From Spirogloea muscicola (lineage: Eukaryota; Streptophyta; Zygnematophyceae; Spirogloeales; Spirogloeaceae): a stretch of DNA of 58,420 nt. The translations under genes and the position numbers were made by a program. The notes beneath the pieces are model-generated. The model saw only the letters and a list, made by a program, of their open reading frames with translations, searched no databases and was not told the origin of the DNA. The DNA lies in the NCBI GenBank assembly GCA_009602725.1, contig WELB01000118.1, positions 4,248 through 62,667 of the forward strand, written 5' to 3'. Below, piece after piece: positions 11,904 to 23,500 of the stretch; the first letter of the stretch is position 1; the number at the start of each line of letters is the position of its first letter.

Positions 11904-14900
11904 TCAAAAGGAGGGCGCGTCCTTGAGGAAGGCCTGCTTGCATATGCGCGCCGCGGGCACGCCCCGGTACTGCGTGCCCAGCGGCTTCAGCAGCGCCCGC
12001 ACGTCCACCAGGCACTGCTCCTGGCTGCGGTCGCGCACGTGCCGCCGCACTTCGGCGGCCTCCGGGCCGGCCATCTGCATGCAGCCGGTCATAGCAGCAA
12101 ATGAGTGAGAGAGCGAGTGGCATCAAGCTCAGTGGAGGCCTCATGCTTGCCGCCTCTGACAGCGACTCCCTGACAGCAGATCCCAGCAGCGGGAGAACAA
12201 GCGTCCTTGCCGGTGCAGAGCAGCCGACGGAGCGCACCTGGTCGAAAATGGACTCCCAGCTGTCCTCCCACTCAGTCGACGCGTCGCAGAAGACGTCCAT
12301 GTCCCAGCTGCTCCGCAGGGCCACGTCGGCCTCCGCCAGCGGCTTGCAGGGGCGGCAATAGATGCCGTTGCGCGCCGCCGGAGTGCCCATGGGCGCAACG
12401 GGTGCGTCCACCGGCGGGAACGGAAATGTACGGTGTGTTGGGATGCAGAAGGGCAGGTCCAGCCGCTCCACAGGCACGCCCGCCGCTTCCAGCTGTGCCT
12501 TGTAGATGCCCTCCGAGCCGAGCCTGGGACCACCACAGACAGACAGGAAGAGAGGGAAGGGAGGGAGAGAGGTGTGGAGGGAGGGGAGAAGAGCGCGAGC
12601 GAGCGTGAGCACCAGATGACGGGGGGGTATGGTGGGCGAGAAGGGGGGTACTTCAGAGTCCTGAGATGCAGACTAAATTGCTTGCAGCTCGGCAGCAAGC
12701 AAGCCATGTGCAAGCAGCAGCGATGCAGAGCAAATGACCACTGCCTGCAGCAAAGGCAATGGCACTTGCATGTCGACGTTCATGTGAATCCTGCTACTCA
12801 AGTCCATGTCATTGGTGCACAGCCATGCAGCGCAAGGCATGCACTAGAGGACCAACAACAGTCTGACAAGAGAGAGAGACAGAGGAGAGGGCACAGTACA
12901 CGGGCTTCAGACAGTGTGCTGGAGATGGTACCTCTCCAAGCCCTTGGCATGCAGGTCCTTTAGGGCTGTGTATCGCATCATGGCGGCCTTGCTGTATTCG
13001 CGTGGGCCAAGACCGAGGCGGTCGTTGAGCCCACCAAAGTCGGTGCCAGATGAGCCCTGCAGACGAGATCGGAGCCAATGAGAGGATTAGCAGGTGCCCA
13101 CTGAGCAGGCTTAAGAGAAGATCCTGATCTCTCGGAGCTGGTCTCCCAATTGTTGGACAGCGGTTGCGCAGGCTTTCAGAGTTAACCTAAACTTTAAGAG
13201 CTCGTTTAGTTGAACAAGAAGCTCAACTGAACAAATTCCTACAATAAATGGGAGGGAAGGTACACTATCCCACAAATATAAGTGCGACATGGAAGTCAGG
13301 TGCTGCTGTCCGTTACCTCGGGTGCGTAGTACGCTTCAGAATGGGCTCGGGAGAGGTGGGGCCGGCTGCTCCAGAACGTGTCAATGCGGGTCCACAGCAC
13401 CTGCTCATACATGACGTCCTTCTTCGTCTCGTACATCTCAATAAGGTTGAAGCAGCTCTCGACGAGCTGATAGTAGTGGAGGAGAGCTGCGAGCATAGTG
13501 GTGAGCACCACGCCTCAATCAGCCCAAGTGGGTGAAATGCCAGAAGCTGCCGTGGCTCCAGGATCACGACACGCCTTGCCAAGCAAACAGGTATGAGGTC
13601 TTTGCCAATGACCGCTAAGGGCATGTGTGTATGACTAACCTTCCTTGCCGGACGGAGTGCCATCTGCCACGAGGTCGTCGACAACTCCCTGGGCTCGCCC
13701 GCCACAGAAGCAGCAGGAAGTTTGTGAGCCAATGAATAAGTGCATCCTGCTTGCTAAAGTAGCAGTGACATACTTCTCGAATGCCCCATGCTGGTATGTG
13801 AGACAGGGAGCTCCTGGCAGCAATAGCCTCCACTCATCATACACATGTCCAGCTGGAGTGAACGACGGCCAAGTGTGGAGCAGACCTGATCAATTTGGCC
13901 TTCCCTGGCAAGCAGGGCCTTGAGCGACACGACCTTGACCGCCACCAGCTTGACACCCTTCAGGACGCTGAGCTTGTGCGTGTTCTTGTCCAGCATTGTG
14001 GTCACAAAGACGTCCGCGCTGCGGAAGGCAGCCCCAAATAGCATGGCGCGCAATTTGTCAGATCCACTGGCTAAAGGGCTGAGTATTCAAATGCCATCTC
14101 AGACTCAACATACTTTGCAAGCCATACCCCTGTCCAGATCGTTCAGCCGAATACTGAGCCACAAAATTGATCCACTCTTGGAAGTCAAGCCAAAATCTCA
14201 ATCATAAAGCAGTTCATGTAGCATGACTTGGCTTAATTGCGAGAGCTTACTCCTCAAAAGCTGGCAGCAGGTGCTCCTTGAGGCTTGTGCCACTCAGGTC
14301 CAGCTCACGTACCCCCCCGACAAGGCAGATGGCTGTCTTCCTGCCCGGGATGTTGTCGGGATTAGCTCCATCTGCAGAGCGGCCGGCAGCGGCAGCGGCA
14401 GCGGCAGCTCCAGCTCCCGTGCTGAGAGGGTCACCGACATCTGTGGCCTGCGTGAAGCCCTCGCCACCAGGCTCGAGCAGTGGCAGCTTCTCCTCCACTT
14501 CACCCCCAGCTCCATCCTCTGCTCTCTCGACGAGCGCGTGCGGTTCACTGGCTTCCCCTTCCTCATGTAGCGCCACCTTCTCGTTGCGGCCCCTGCGATG
14601 GAGGGCCTTCTTTGGCAGGGCTCTGCGGCGGCCCTTAGGAAGCTCTTGTCGGTCTGTAGGAAGGACATTACCCGGACAAAGAGTCATCATCTGCTGATAG
14701 GCAATCCCGCAGTTCAGTGTAGTTGTGCTTTGAAATGACATTCACAACATACCCCAAAACTTCACTACATCTTTTCGAGGTAAATGTGGAAGTTGACATG
14801 AAACCCTCAATACTGAAATTATGCACATATGTTGGATTACCTAGCAAGCTTCAGACAGAACAGTCTGTGCTCCTGGAGATCACACCCACATCTGTGTCAC

Positions 14901-17900
14901 AGAGAGGGCTCACCTTCCATTTCCTCGGCTGCTTCACTTCCCACCCTCTGCTTCCGTCGCTTGAGCCTGAGCTCCTTCTTCCTGACAGCAGCGTCCAGGG
15001 CTGCCTGCTGCTTGGACTTGCGCCTCCGGGTCTTGCTGGCCCTGGTACCTGTCCGCCGGGGCGAGCTGTGCTCGCTGTCCCCAATCTTACCCAAAGCCAA
15101 AGGATCATCACCAACGACGTCCTCGGCTGTAGGACAGGGCACGAGGAAGAAGCCAGCACTCGTGACTTACTGACACAACAACCCCACCAGGCAAGTTGCT
15201 ATTAACAGAAGCCTGCTGACCTGACATCCGATGAGAAAGCAGAGACCTTAATACTGCGCCAGCATTCGCTAGCAGGCCACTTTCTACATCTGTAGATATC
15301 TTGACCTGGAACTCGGTATTGTCAGATACATACAGATGCATTGGCAAATGACATAACAGCACACCTGGCAGCTCAATACCGTCAGGGGCTGGCATTGCCG
15401 AGCTGTCTCGGTTCCTTGGCTTTACCCTTTTGGCCTGCCACACACAGCATGACAATTATAGCTCATTCTCAGCAGCTGCTGGCTATTGCTACGCTGAGTA
15501 GACATGCCGCATTGGAAGTTGATCAGACATCTTCAATCTACCCTTTACTGTAGAGCATGAATGAGTATCACAGCGTGCTTTTAACTCAAGGATATGTGAT
15601 ATATGTAGTGCTCAGACTACTGCATGAAGATTACAAGGGTCCAGAATGCACCAGTAAGCACTGACATGGCACAGATATCTTGTCTAGGATAGTCCACTAG
15701 TAGTAGTACACTTAGCCTGCCATTTTGCTGAAATTCAAGATTAGATTTTCAATGTGAAAGAAGCTCATCTCGTACCCGAGTGAGTGGCCGCTTCTTCAAT
15801 CCCCGCTTGAGTGCGTGTCTGGTCCTGCCCAGCGGCTTCTGCACATCCTCGTGGCCATTGATGGGCTTCAGCTCCATCATTCTGACGCTCGTGTCCTCAG
15901 CTTCGGCATTATGAGGGGGCTCCGTGTCGGCATCGCCATCTGCAGACAGCAGAGAGCCAAGAGATCAGCCAGACAGAACACAGCTGGAGAAGAAACCCTT
16001 ATCGGAGCAAGGAGGTGATTGTGGCCATACTGAGTTCCTAAAAGCGGCTACTACTCAAGCCTATACTGTTCACCTCGTTCGAGGACAATGCCACATGGCT
16101 CTCACTCTCACTAGACCCAAGAGGACATTGTCAGTGTATGCAGGCTGCATGCGATCCTGCTCTGCAGATTGCTCGTAGCTGGGCCTGCTCACCAGCCTGC
16201 ACAGGCTCGTCCAGAGCAGCCGTGGCCGCATTGCGGCCCTGCTCCTCGTCCACGCGCCGGTGCCTCCTACCCAGCAACGCTGCGCCAGCGGCGTGGTCAA
16301 CCTTGTCCACAGCGGCGTTGAGAGCGCCGAGGATGCCGGTGGCGCGGTCGGGCTTGTCGGCGGCGTTGTCCAGAGCGCCGAGGATGCCGTCCTTGGGCCC
16401 GCCCTCCTGACCATCGCCCTCAACCTCGCGCTCCCCATCCGCCTCGCCCTCCGCCTCGCCCTCGCGCTTGCGCTCGCCGTCGTCTACGTCGCCCTCGGCC
16501 TCGGGCTTGCCTTCGTCTGCACCATCGACAGCACTATCGTCTGCACTATCCGCATCTGCAGCTTTCTCAGCAGTCGCCGCAAGCTGCACACTTTCTCCTC
16601 CGACTTGGCTCTCGCCAGCCTCCGCCTCGCCGTCCCTGTCCGCCGTCTCCTCCTTGTCACGGGGCTCTGCGTCCTCCTCCTTGGTGGGCTCTTCGCTGCC
16701 ATCACCAGCATCATCGCCTAAATCCTTCTTCGGCTCGGCGCCCTCGCCAGCTTCATCGCCTGCATCCTTCTCGGGCTCCTCCGCGTCCGCGTCAGCAGCT
16801 CCTAATCCCTTGCTGCCTCCTCCGACAACTGGCTCCCCGTCCACAGTCTTCGGCGTGTCTGCAGAGGACGCTTCGCCGCCTGCATCCTCCGTCTCCGCTG
16901 CTGCCTCAGCAGCATCTGCGGCCTCCTCCACTTCCCCGTCTCCCTTCTCCGCAGGACCGGCCTGTGCATCGCTGGGAAGGGTTGTGGCGCTTGTTCCACG
17001 CTGGAAGCGCTGTAGGATTCCAAGCGCCCTCGATGGCTTGACCGGCTCTCCTTCTGCAGGCTCCGTCTCAGCTTCCTTGTCGGCCTCGTCAACTGTGTCA
17101 CCAGCAACATCGTTCTGCGCTTCCGCAGGTTCCGCCTCGCCGGCGGCCGCATCCCCAGCGCCGGTCTCGGCTTCTGCGGCCGCATCAGCATCGACTGGCG
17201 GCTCCTTGCCTGCCTCCAGCTCCCCCTTCTCGCCGTCTGCGACCGCCTGCTCCCCTGCTTGCGCGTCCTCGCTGGCCTCCTTCTCCTCCGTCGCATCCAC
17301 CCCCGGCAGCTGCTGCTTAAGCGACAGGTCCTCGTCGTGCGGCGGGCCGTGGCCGAAAGAGGACCTCTCCTCCTTCATGATGTTGTGGGCATTGGCCTCG
17401 AGCTCCGCACGCTCCGCCGCGGGGTCGTCAGCGGCAGCGCCGCCCGGCCCCGTGAGGCCCGTCTCGGCGGCACCCCTCAGCCGGCTCTGAGCTTGTTGCT
17501 CGTGAGCAGCCTCCTTGTCCTTCATGAGCATCGCAAACATCGCCTTGCGCTTGTCAACGTGGTCCATGGCCACAGCCGCACCAGCGCCGCCGCCACCAAC
17601 GTCGTCGCCACTGTCAGGTGCCTTGTCTTCTGCATCGTCGACGGGGTCTTCATCCTCCGGCTTCGTCGTAGCTGTATTCCACTGCATCGCCAGGCAACGA
17701 CATCAGCCAAGCCCGCTGAGCCCGTCGGCGCCGTCCAAGCTCTCAACACAGGCCGCTCAAAGGGCAAGCTCCCGGGACCTGACGGCAGCTGGCAGACCTG
17801 CCGCCGGAAGCCCTTGCCGGCCTTGCCCACGGCAGCGCCGCCGGTGGTGAGCAGCGCGTCCTCGGCGCCGCCCGAGCCCTGGGCGAAGAACCCGCTGCCC

Positions 17901-18538
17901 GTCACGACGGCGACGGCGATCAGCGCCACCACGAGGACGATGATCCACGAGCAGCCGCGCCGGCGCGAGCGGTCGCCCGGCGACGCCGCCGCGCTGGGCT
18001 CGGAGTCGGCCCCCCTGCAAGAGAGCGGCGAGCACCGTCAAGCGAGGCAGCGCAGTGACGGATGACCTTGACGGATGACCACTGGCAATCCATCAGAAGC
18101 CAGTCGCCACGGGCCTGGCGAGGCGCCCTGCCTCTACGGCGGCCATGGACCAGCCAGGGAGCTGCGGGATGTCTGAGTGCCGGAGCAGGCCAGATCTCGG
18201 GCCCTGTGCAACGTCAGTCTGCTGATACGAAGTACAGAAATGAATGTCCGTCCGGAGGCCGACGCCCTCATCGAGTTGCCGCTCTGCCGAGGGCCAGAGC
18301 AGCAGATCCGCGCAGCCGAAGCCAGCTGCACCGGCCGCCTGGCCGCCTGCCGGCGGCGGCGGCGGAGGCGAGCGGGCCGCGCGGCCGCGCTTCGTGGCAG
18401 CCGGAGCGGCAATGGCGGCGCCAGCCAGGACAAGGACGCCGGCGGCAGCGCCGCAGGAGGGGCGCAGGCGCCTCACTTGGTCCTCAGGAAGCCGTGCCGC
18501 GGCTTCGTCGACCCCCTCAACGCCTCGGCGGCCGTCAT
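11904..18538 (-). CDS. Type II membrane protein with long acidic linker and DUF7796 domain
   Basis: Thirteen exons join in phase to 1183 codons: 18538-18477, 18014-17798, 17681-16193, 15939-15776, 15434-15365, 15126-14914, 14653-14251, 14018-13886, 13688-13640, 13486-13317, 13056-12932, 12523-12238, 12074-11904. A short basic N-terminus (SRRRGCS) precedes one membrane helix (WIIVLVVALIAVAVV, about residues 43-58). Exon 3 gives some 495 residues rich in Ala, Glu, Asp, Gly and Lys; then Lys/Arg-rich stretches. The C-terminal third matches plant DUF7796 proteins: AICLVGGVRELDLSGTS, ADVFVTTMLDKN, HYYQLVESCFNLIEMYE, ILWTRID-like VLWTRIDTFW, GGLNDRLGLGPREYS, LPFCIPTHRTFPFPP and CRPCKPL. I infer a Golgi/ER lumenal, possibly glycosyltransferase-like, role from topology and WTRxD; function is unknown. 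The linker is much longer than in plant relatives I recall. Confidence 0.85.
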
Positions 18539-18540
18539 CC

Positions 18541-18542
18541 GC

Positions 18543-18573
<31 letters not shown>

Positions 18574-18575
18574 AT
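18541..18575. repeat. (GCC)n trinucleotide repeat in the 5' leader
   Basis: About ten GCC/GGC units lie immediately upstream of the DUF7796 start codon, presumably in its 5' untranslated region, followed by GC-rich sequence. Such a tract could fold in the leader and affect translation. Confidence 0.75.
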
Positions 18576-18962
18576 CCGGCGCCGCAATGCCCGCCGCGGA
18601 CCGCGGGGGCCGTCTGGCAATGGCGGCTGTTATGACCACAGTGGCCGGTAGGCTGGCCTGGGGGGGGGAGGAGGGAGGCGCCCCCAAGGGAGGTGCCCGG
18701 TAATAGCTATAAGGTGATGGAGGAGAGAGAGGGTGGGGGGGGAGGAGGGAGGGGAGGGGAACCGGGCGAGGGGCCCGTATCAGAGCTGTTAGCGGGCGGC
18801 GGGGAGGGGGGGAGCCGCGGAGCTGGGGGGGTCGGCTGACGGCTCTGGGGGCAACGGCGACGGCCGTCAACTCCTCTTTCTTTCGTCAGAAGAAGTGGCT
18901 CCGTCAGAGACCACCGTCAGAGCCCTACAATAAACTGAAACATTATCTTCCGATTACGGTAA

Positions 18963-19045
18963 TGGTTGTGAGAGGCCAGCCCAAAGGACATTGCCCGCCC
19001 ATAGAAAAAGAGGGGCTAGCAAAGCCAGCCCAGAAAGAAATGGAC
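18963..19045 (-). repeat. Hairpin-tail repeat copy
   Basis: Contains GTGAGAGGCCAGCCCAAAGG, then CCGCCCATAGAAAAAGAGGG and GGGCTAGCAAAGCCAGCCC, then GAAATGGACAAA. The order matches the reverse complement of the LINE tail (AATGGACAA end, GGCTGG/CCAGCC stem, ATGGGCGAGC block) found many times at 53000-57800. Confidence 0.75.
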
Positions 19046-20057
19046 AAAGGAGTGTACAAGGTCTCAAGGGACGGAAGGAGAGATACTGGTCTCCAAAACG
19101 CCAGCAGCGCTCAATAACCTCGAGTCAGCAATGTGCATATCAGGACGATCATAGGTGTAACATATATACAATAAGACTGCCCGGAGAAATGGCTTCACGA
19201 GATGCTTCCCCGGATAATTGGCTTCATTGAGTTGCTTTCATGCCGATCAGCTGATTGAGGTGATGTAAAGAAGACTTTCTTCAAGAGTTCAGGTGTTAGA
19301 ATGATAGAAAGAAGTATAGTAAAGGATCTCAAATCCTTGCTGATCCGATGGACCGTTTTTCCTTTTATTGGCATCAGATGTACAGCAATTATGCGTGTGA
19401 TACAAACGACCTGAGTGAAGTCTGAACAGGTTGTATGATTTGACGTGAATGCAACATACGAGTGTGGACTTGACTGATGATTTCATAGATGCAGGACTGT
19501 TGCGGATGAGCCTGTGCTGGCCGTGTGTGACTGGTGATGCTGCCATGGTCATGCTCGAGCACCTGCAACAGATGATGCCGCCTGTGCATTCTGGGCTGGC
19601 TGCTTTCGTGTACCCGGTCTGCCGCGCTGAGAGGTAAGATATCTGCTAAGCTCCAACAGCTACTGCTGCAACCTTGTAGGAGCAGTTCTCTCAAGATAGC
19701 TACTGGAACTACAGGGGCCCACAAGGTCGTTGAGGCGCCACTCAGCAGAGCGAGCACATCCTTGAGTCCAACAGACAACAACAGCAGCTGCAATGGTTGT
19801 GCAGACTTGCACTGAAACGAGAAGTTTTCAAAGAGGGGGCTAGCGCTGTGAAAGGCCAGCCCAACAAATTGTGAGGGCAAAGCCCATAAGGGTTTACATA
19901 TGTGGCCTCGTCGTCGCTTCGTTACACTAAGATAGTACGTCCCAAAACACGGGCTCAAGAATCCTAGCAAAGTTGATTGGCACAACAAGCGCTCTGCGAG
20001 CTGGACCTTTGGCTGACCAATTTCCTTGGTTCACGCTCAATAGCATCTCAAAGCTTG

Positions 20058-20140
20058 CACAGTACCTGTGCAACCACCACGCTCTCGGCTCGCCATTTCT
20101 GAGAGGCAAGCGAAACATCCCATCCTTGCCCTCGATATAG
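20058..20140 (-). other. Unassigned exon-like open stretch
   Basis: Minus-strand frame reads WVIYIEGKDGMFRLP then NGEPRAWWLHR, bounded by a possible AG acceptor and a GTACTG donor. It looks more protein-like than its surroundings but sits 3' of the synthetase stop codon and I could not connect it to other exons. It may be a gene relic or chance. Confidence 0.2.
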
Positions 20141-20502
20141 ATAACCCACTTCAGGCGTGATGCTCTTCAGCAGCCAAGGTCAGAAATTAGTATAGCTAAT
20201 GACACTTTGAACCTCTGCAAAATTGGCTTAGCAATCCTGAATAAGGGAGTCCATGCTTTCTTGCATGCTAAGAGTAACTGCATTTCTGATGTCAATCATG
20301 AGCCAAAGACAGCATCAACAAGGACAAACAGGACAAACAAGGAGATCAACCCTAGAGGTTGCTTGCAACATGCTTCGAGTGGCAATGTGCAACAAGCAAT
20401 GCAATGCTGAGCCAGAATAAGTGTGGGATTTGAGAGTCTCATGATCATGCTAAGATCTTAAGTCCTTCAGGGGTCGGGGACAATGAGAGGCCAACACCAG
20501 TT

Positions 20503-23500
20503 TCAAAAGCCAGGAAGGAAGGAGAGATCCGCAACGCCGTCAGATAGCGATGCCAATTTGTGGAGCAGTGCGAGCCTGTTCTTTTGCAACCGCTCATCCT
20601 CCTGACAAAGATGGAAGAAAACTTCAATTTGCATCCATGCTATTGGACAAGCCTTTTCGGCTACTATACTCAGCAGATCTGTGAAGGCGGATGTGTGCAA
20701 GCCCACGTAAGAACTTCAAGTGATTGGTTACATCTATATATTCGGTATTGAGAGTGTCAGGGGTAAGGTTGACAACAGCATGATCTTTGACACACTGAAA
20801 GTTGCCCGCTGTGGCTTGCCATTAGTCACCAAGAGCAAACGAAGTGGAGGAGTTCCTCATGAGATCGGATATTTGCCATGGCAGTTCCAGCCCAGGGCAT
20901 GGTAAAGTTCAGCATGGCTTACCGCCATGACAAAGACATTGGCAAAGAAGGCCTCTAGTGGGTCCACCAGGACTTGCGAGGCTGCAACAAAGTCACCAAC
21001 TGACACCCCTGCCAAAGATAGTGTAACAGCTGCTTCAGCGCACTGTTGACCAAACGCCCCACACCTTATCAATCTTACATGGATGTTACATCAATCTTAC
21101 ACAACATCCAGATACAATATTCTACAGATTATTCTACTCTTGACGAGATCAAGTACCTGGATGTATTCTGCTACTGGTTTGCAGATATGCCTCCCAGAGA
21201 GCCGTCTCAGCATCAGACTCAAAAATCTCCGGATCAACCTGCCACGTGGGATCTATCTCCTTGCCTCTGACTATCCGCGTTGGCCGGGCGTAAGCCACCA
21301 CAACTTCCTCGAGTCCCCTGCCAGCTACCTCCTCCATCTGCTCATGCATGCAGCACAGACAGACAAGCCATAGATTATTACTGTGCAAGAGGCACGTGCT
21401 CTCCACTAATATACATGTGCAGATTTACCAACACGTAGGTAGCGTGCTCTGTCCCACCTGTCTTACAGAGAGCGCCGCAAGAGCAGGCACAGCACCCCTC
21501 TCTGCCAGCACTGATCGCACATGCTCAACACGAGCTCCGCTGTCAACCTACATGAAGGAACAAATGAGTATTGAGCAAGGCTCACCAAAGAAAAGTGTGG
21601 ACTTAAGGACTGCCGTATTGAACAGTCTGTGATTTAGACAATCGAACACTGTAAACAGGGCTGTTTCTAAGTCATGAAGCACAAGCCCCTGCTTACATAC
21701 AGGCAACAAATGACGAGCCTACTGAGCAGACTTTCACTGTGCAATTAAGCAATACGCAGAGAAGTACTACAGTTACCATCTCATAGACAAAGAGAGTATT
21801 TCAAGATAAGTACCAGAAGCTGCTCCAATCTTCGTGTGACAAAAACGAGCACCTGAGTCACATCACACAGATACCATCAATTACCTGGAGCCGGCATGTC
21901 ATACTGACTATCTGTACAGGAGCGCAGATGCCAAAAACTTCATCTGGCCTGCACTCCGTGGATATTGTCAGACTGCCATTATTGCACTAGGGTTTATCAC
22001 CAAATTGTGCAAAAGTAAGGGCACATCCTGTTGTCAAAGGTGGCCCCACTTCATCAACACTATCCATACCTGCTCAATGACCTCATCACCAACTGCAACA
22101 GGCTGAGCTGCTGCAGCCACTGGAAGAGCATGCCGCAGATCGAGCTGCTTGTTGTTCTCAACAAGAGTTTGCACCTGGTACAAAGTTTTCCAATGCAAGA
22201 CTTTGTAAGGATCAAGCTGAGGAATGAGCACAATTAGAAAACTGGTGAGCAAATTGGGTTTTGCAGGTGGTCATCAAGTGCTCTGCAGACAGTTAGCTTA
22301 TTGCACCCACTCTTAACAGCAGCATGGTCGGACATGAGTGGAGGCTGCTCACGAGAGCATAAGCAGAGCGTCTAAGTCCAAATGGATCCGCAGTTGCTGA
22401 TGGTGAATTGCCCACAGCAAACAGGCCCACCAAGCTGTCAAGCCTGGTACAAATGCACAGAGGTATGCTGCATACACCTTAACAGCACTTGCACATTCAC
22501 CTATTCTCCTGCAGTATTGCAGTTCATTAAGCTGTTGATGTGCAATGGCAAACAGGGATGCTTGATTGCATTGTGATGTCTACCTTCCCGCAATCGAGAG
22601 AAGCATTCCAGCTTCAGTTGTAGGAAGAGCATCGCCAGCAGACCTTGGTAGGATGCTCTCAAAGACAGCCTTCGCCACCTGCCCACAAAGGGTTGCTCAG
22701 TCTTTTGCTTCGTCCATGCTACCTGACATCATCTTACACACAGGCTTGAGTCACTGTCTACAGGAAGGGCTCCTTGAGAAAGAGTGTCAGCAAGGTCCAC
22801 CACTGCCCAATCCAAGATGATTACTTCTGATACTTGATAGCTTCATACCTCAATCGGCTGACCTTCCTTGATGGCATAGTGCTGACCCATGACCCCAGCC
22901 AACGATGTAAACTCTGTGACCATTGCCGTGGACAGGTCTGCCATGGCCAGTGGAGCAGCTTGTCTAGCTGTGCAGATGCCGCTTTCACTGATATTAAGTG
23001 GCTCCGCTAGAGAGAGGGCAATCTGTTCAACTCTCTTGCTCTTGTCCAACATTGTCCCAAGCTTCTCCTGCAAGCAAAGGCAATAGGCAGCAACCAATAA
23101 GTGCACTATCTAATTGCATGTCACGCATGAGATTGCTTACAGCAGACTTCTCGCGGTCTGCAATAAGTACTTTGTTGCGTCAATTTCCTTCGTGAGCTTG
23201 GACGTGAAGCGGGGAGGACAACGCCTAGCAGCATGTCACACTCACCTGAAACGTGATGCCGCTTAGCAGTGGTCTGAACTCTGCAAGTGGGCGGGCTAAG
23301 TCCGCCTTGTAGAAGAAGCTGGCATCCTCATATCGAGCTCTGATTTAACCAATATCAGCAGAGGAATGCGTAAGCATTGGATTGTTATACTGTTCTCTAA
23401 ATCCTGATATTGACAATGACAGTCTTGGAAAAACATATCTGTAAGAAGCAGTAACTACTGGACGAGCTGACACAATGAGGCTCTCTGTAGGTAGTCACCG

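Larger units (their letters stand above)
18576..20502. other. Two-kilobase intergenic region with scattered hairpin repeats
   Basis: The left part (18650-18860) is G-rich with homopurine runs. Two hairpin-repeat copies lie at 18963-19045 and about 19836-19870. An exon-like open stretch on the minus strand lies near 20058-20140. Otherwise I see no gene. A long minus frame (19389-19988) crosses one of the hairpin repeats and has no recognisable domain. Confidence 0.45.

Noticed and set aside
11785-12612. 275-residue minus-strand frame treated as one exon
   Set aside because: The conserved part ends at a GTGCGC donor at 12238 (IFDQ); the rest is intron read-through and the true last exon is 12074-11904 in a different frame.
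16468-17490. 340-residue Ser/Ala-rich open frame on the plus strand
   Set aside because: It is the antisense shadow of the acidic exon of the DUF7796 gene; GC-rich codons on one strand keep the other open.
19389-19988. 199-residue minus-strand open frame
   Set aside because: It crosses a hairpin repeat, has no recognisable domain and no support from neighbouring exons.
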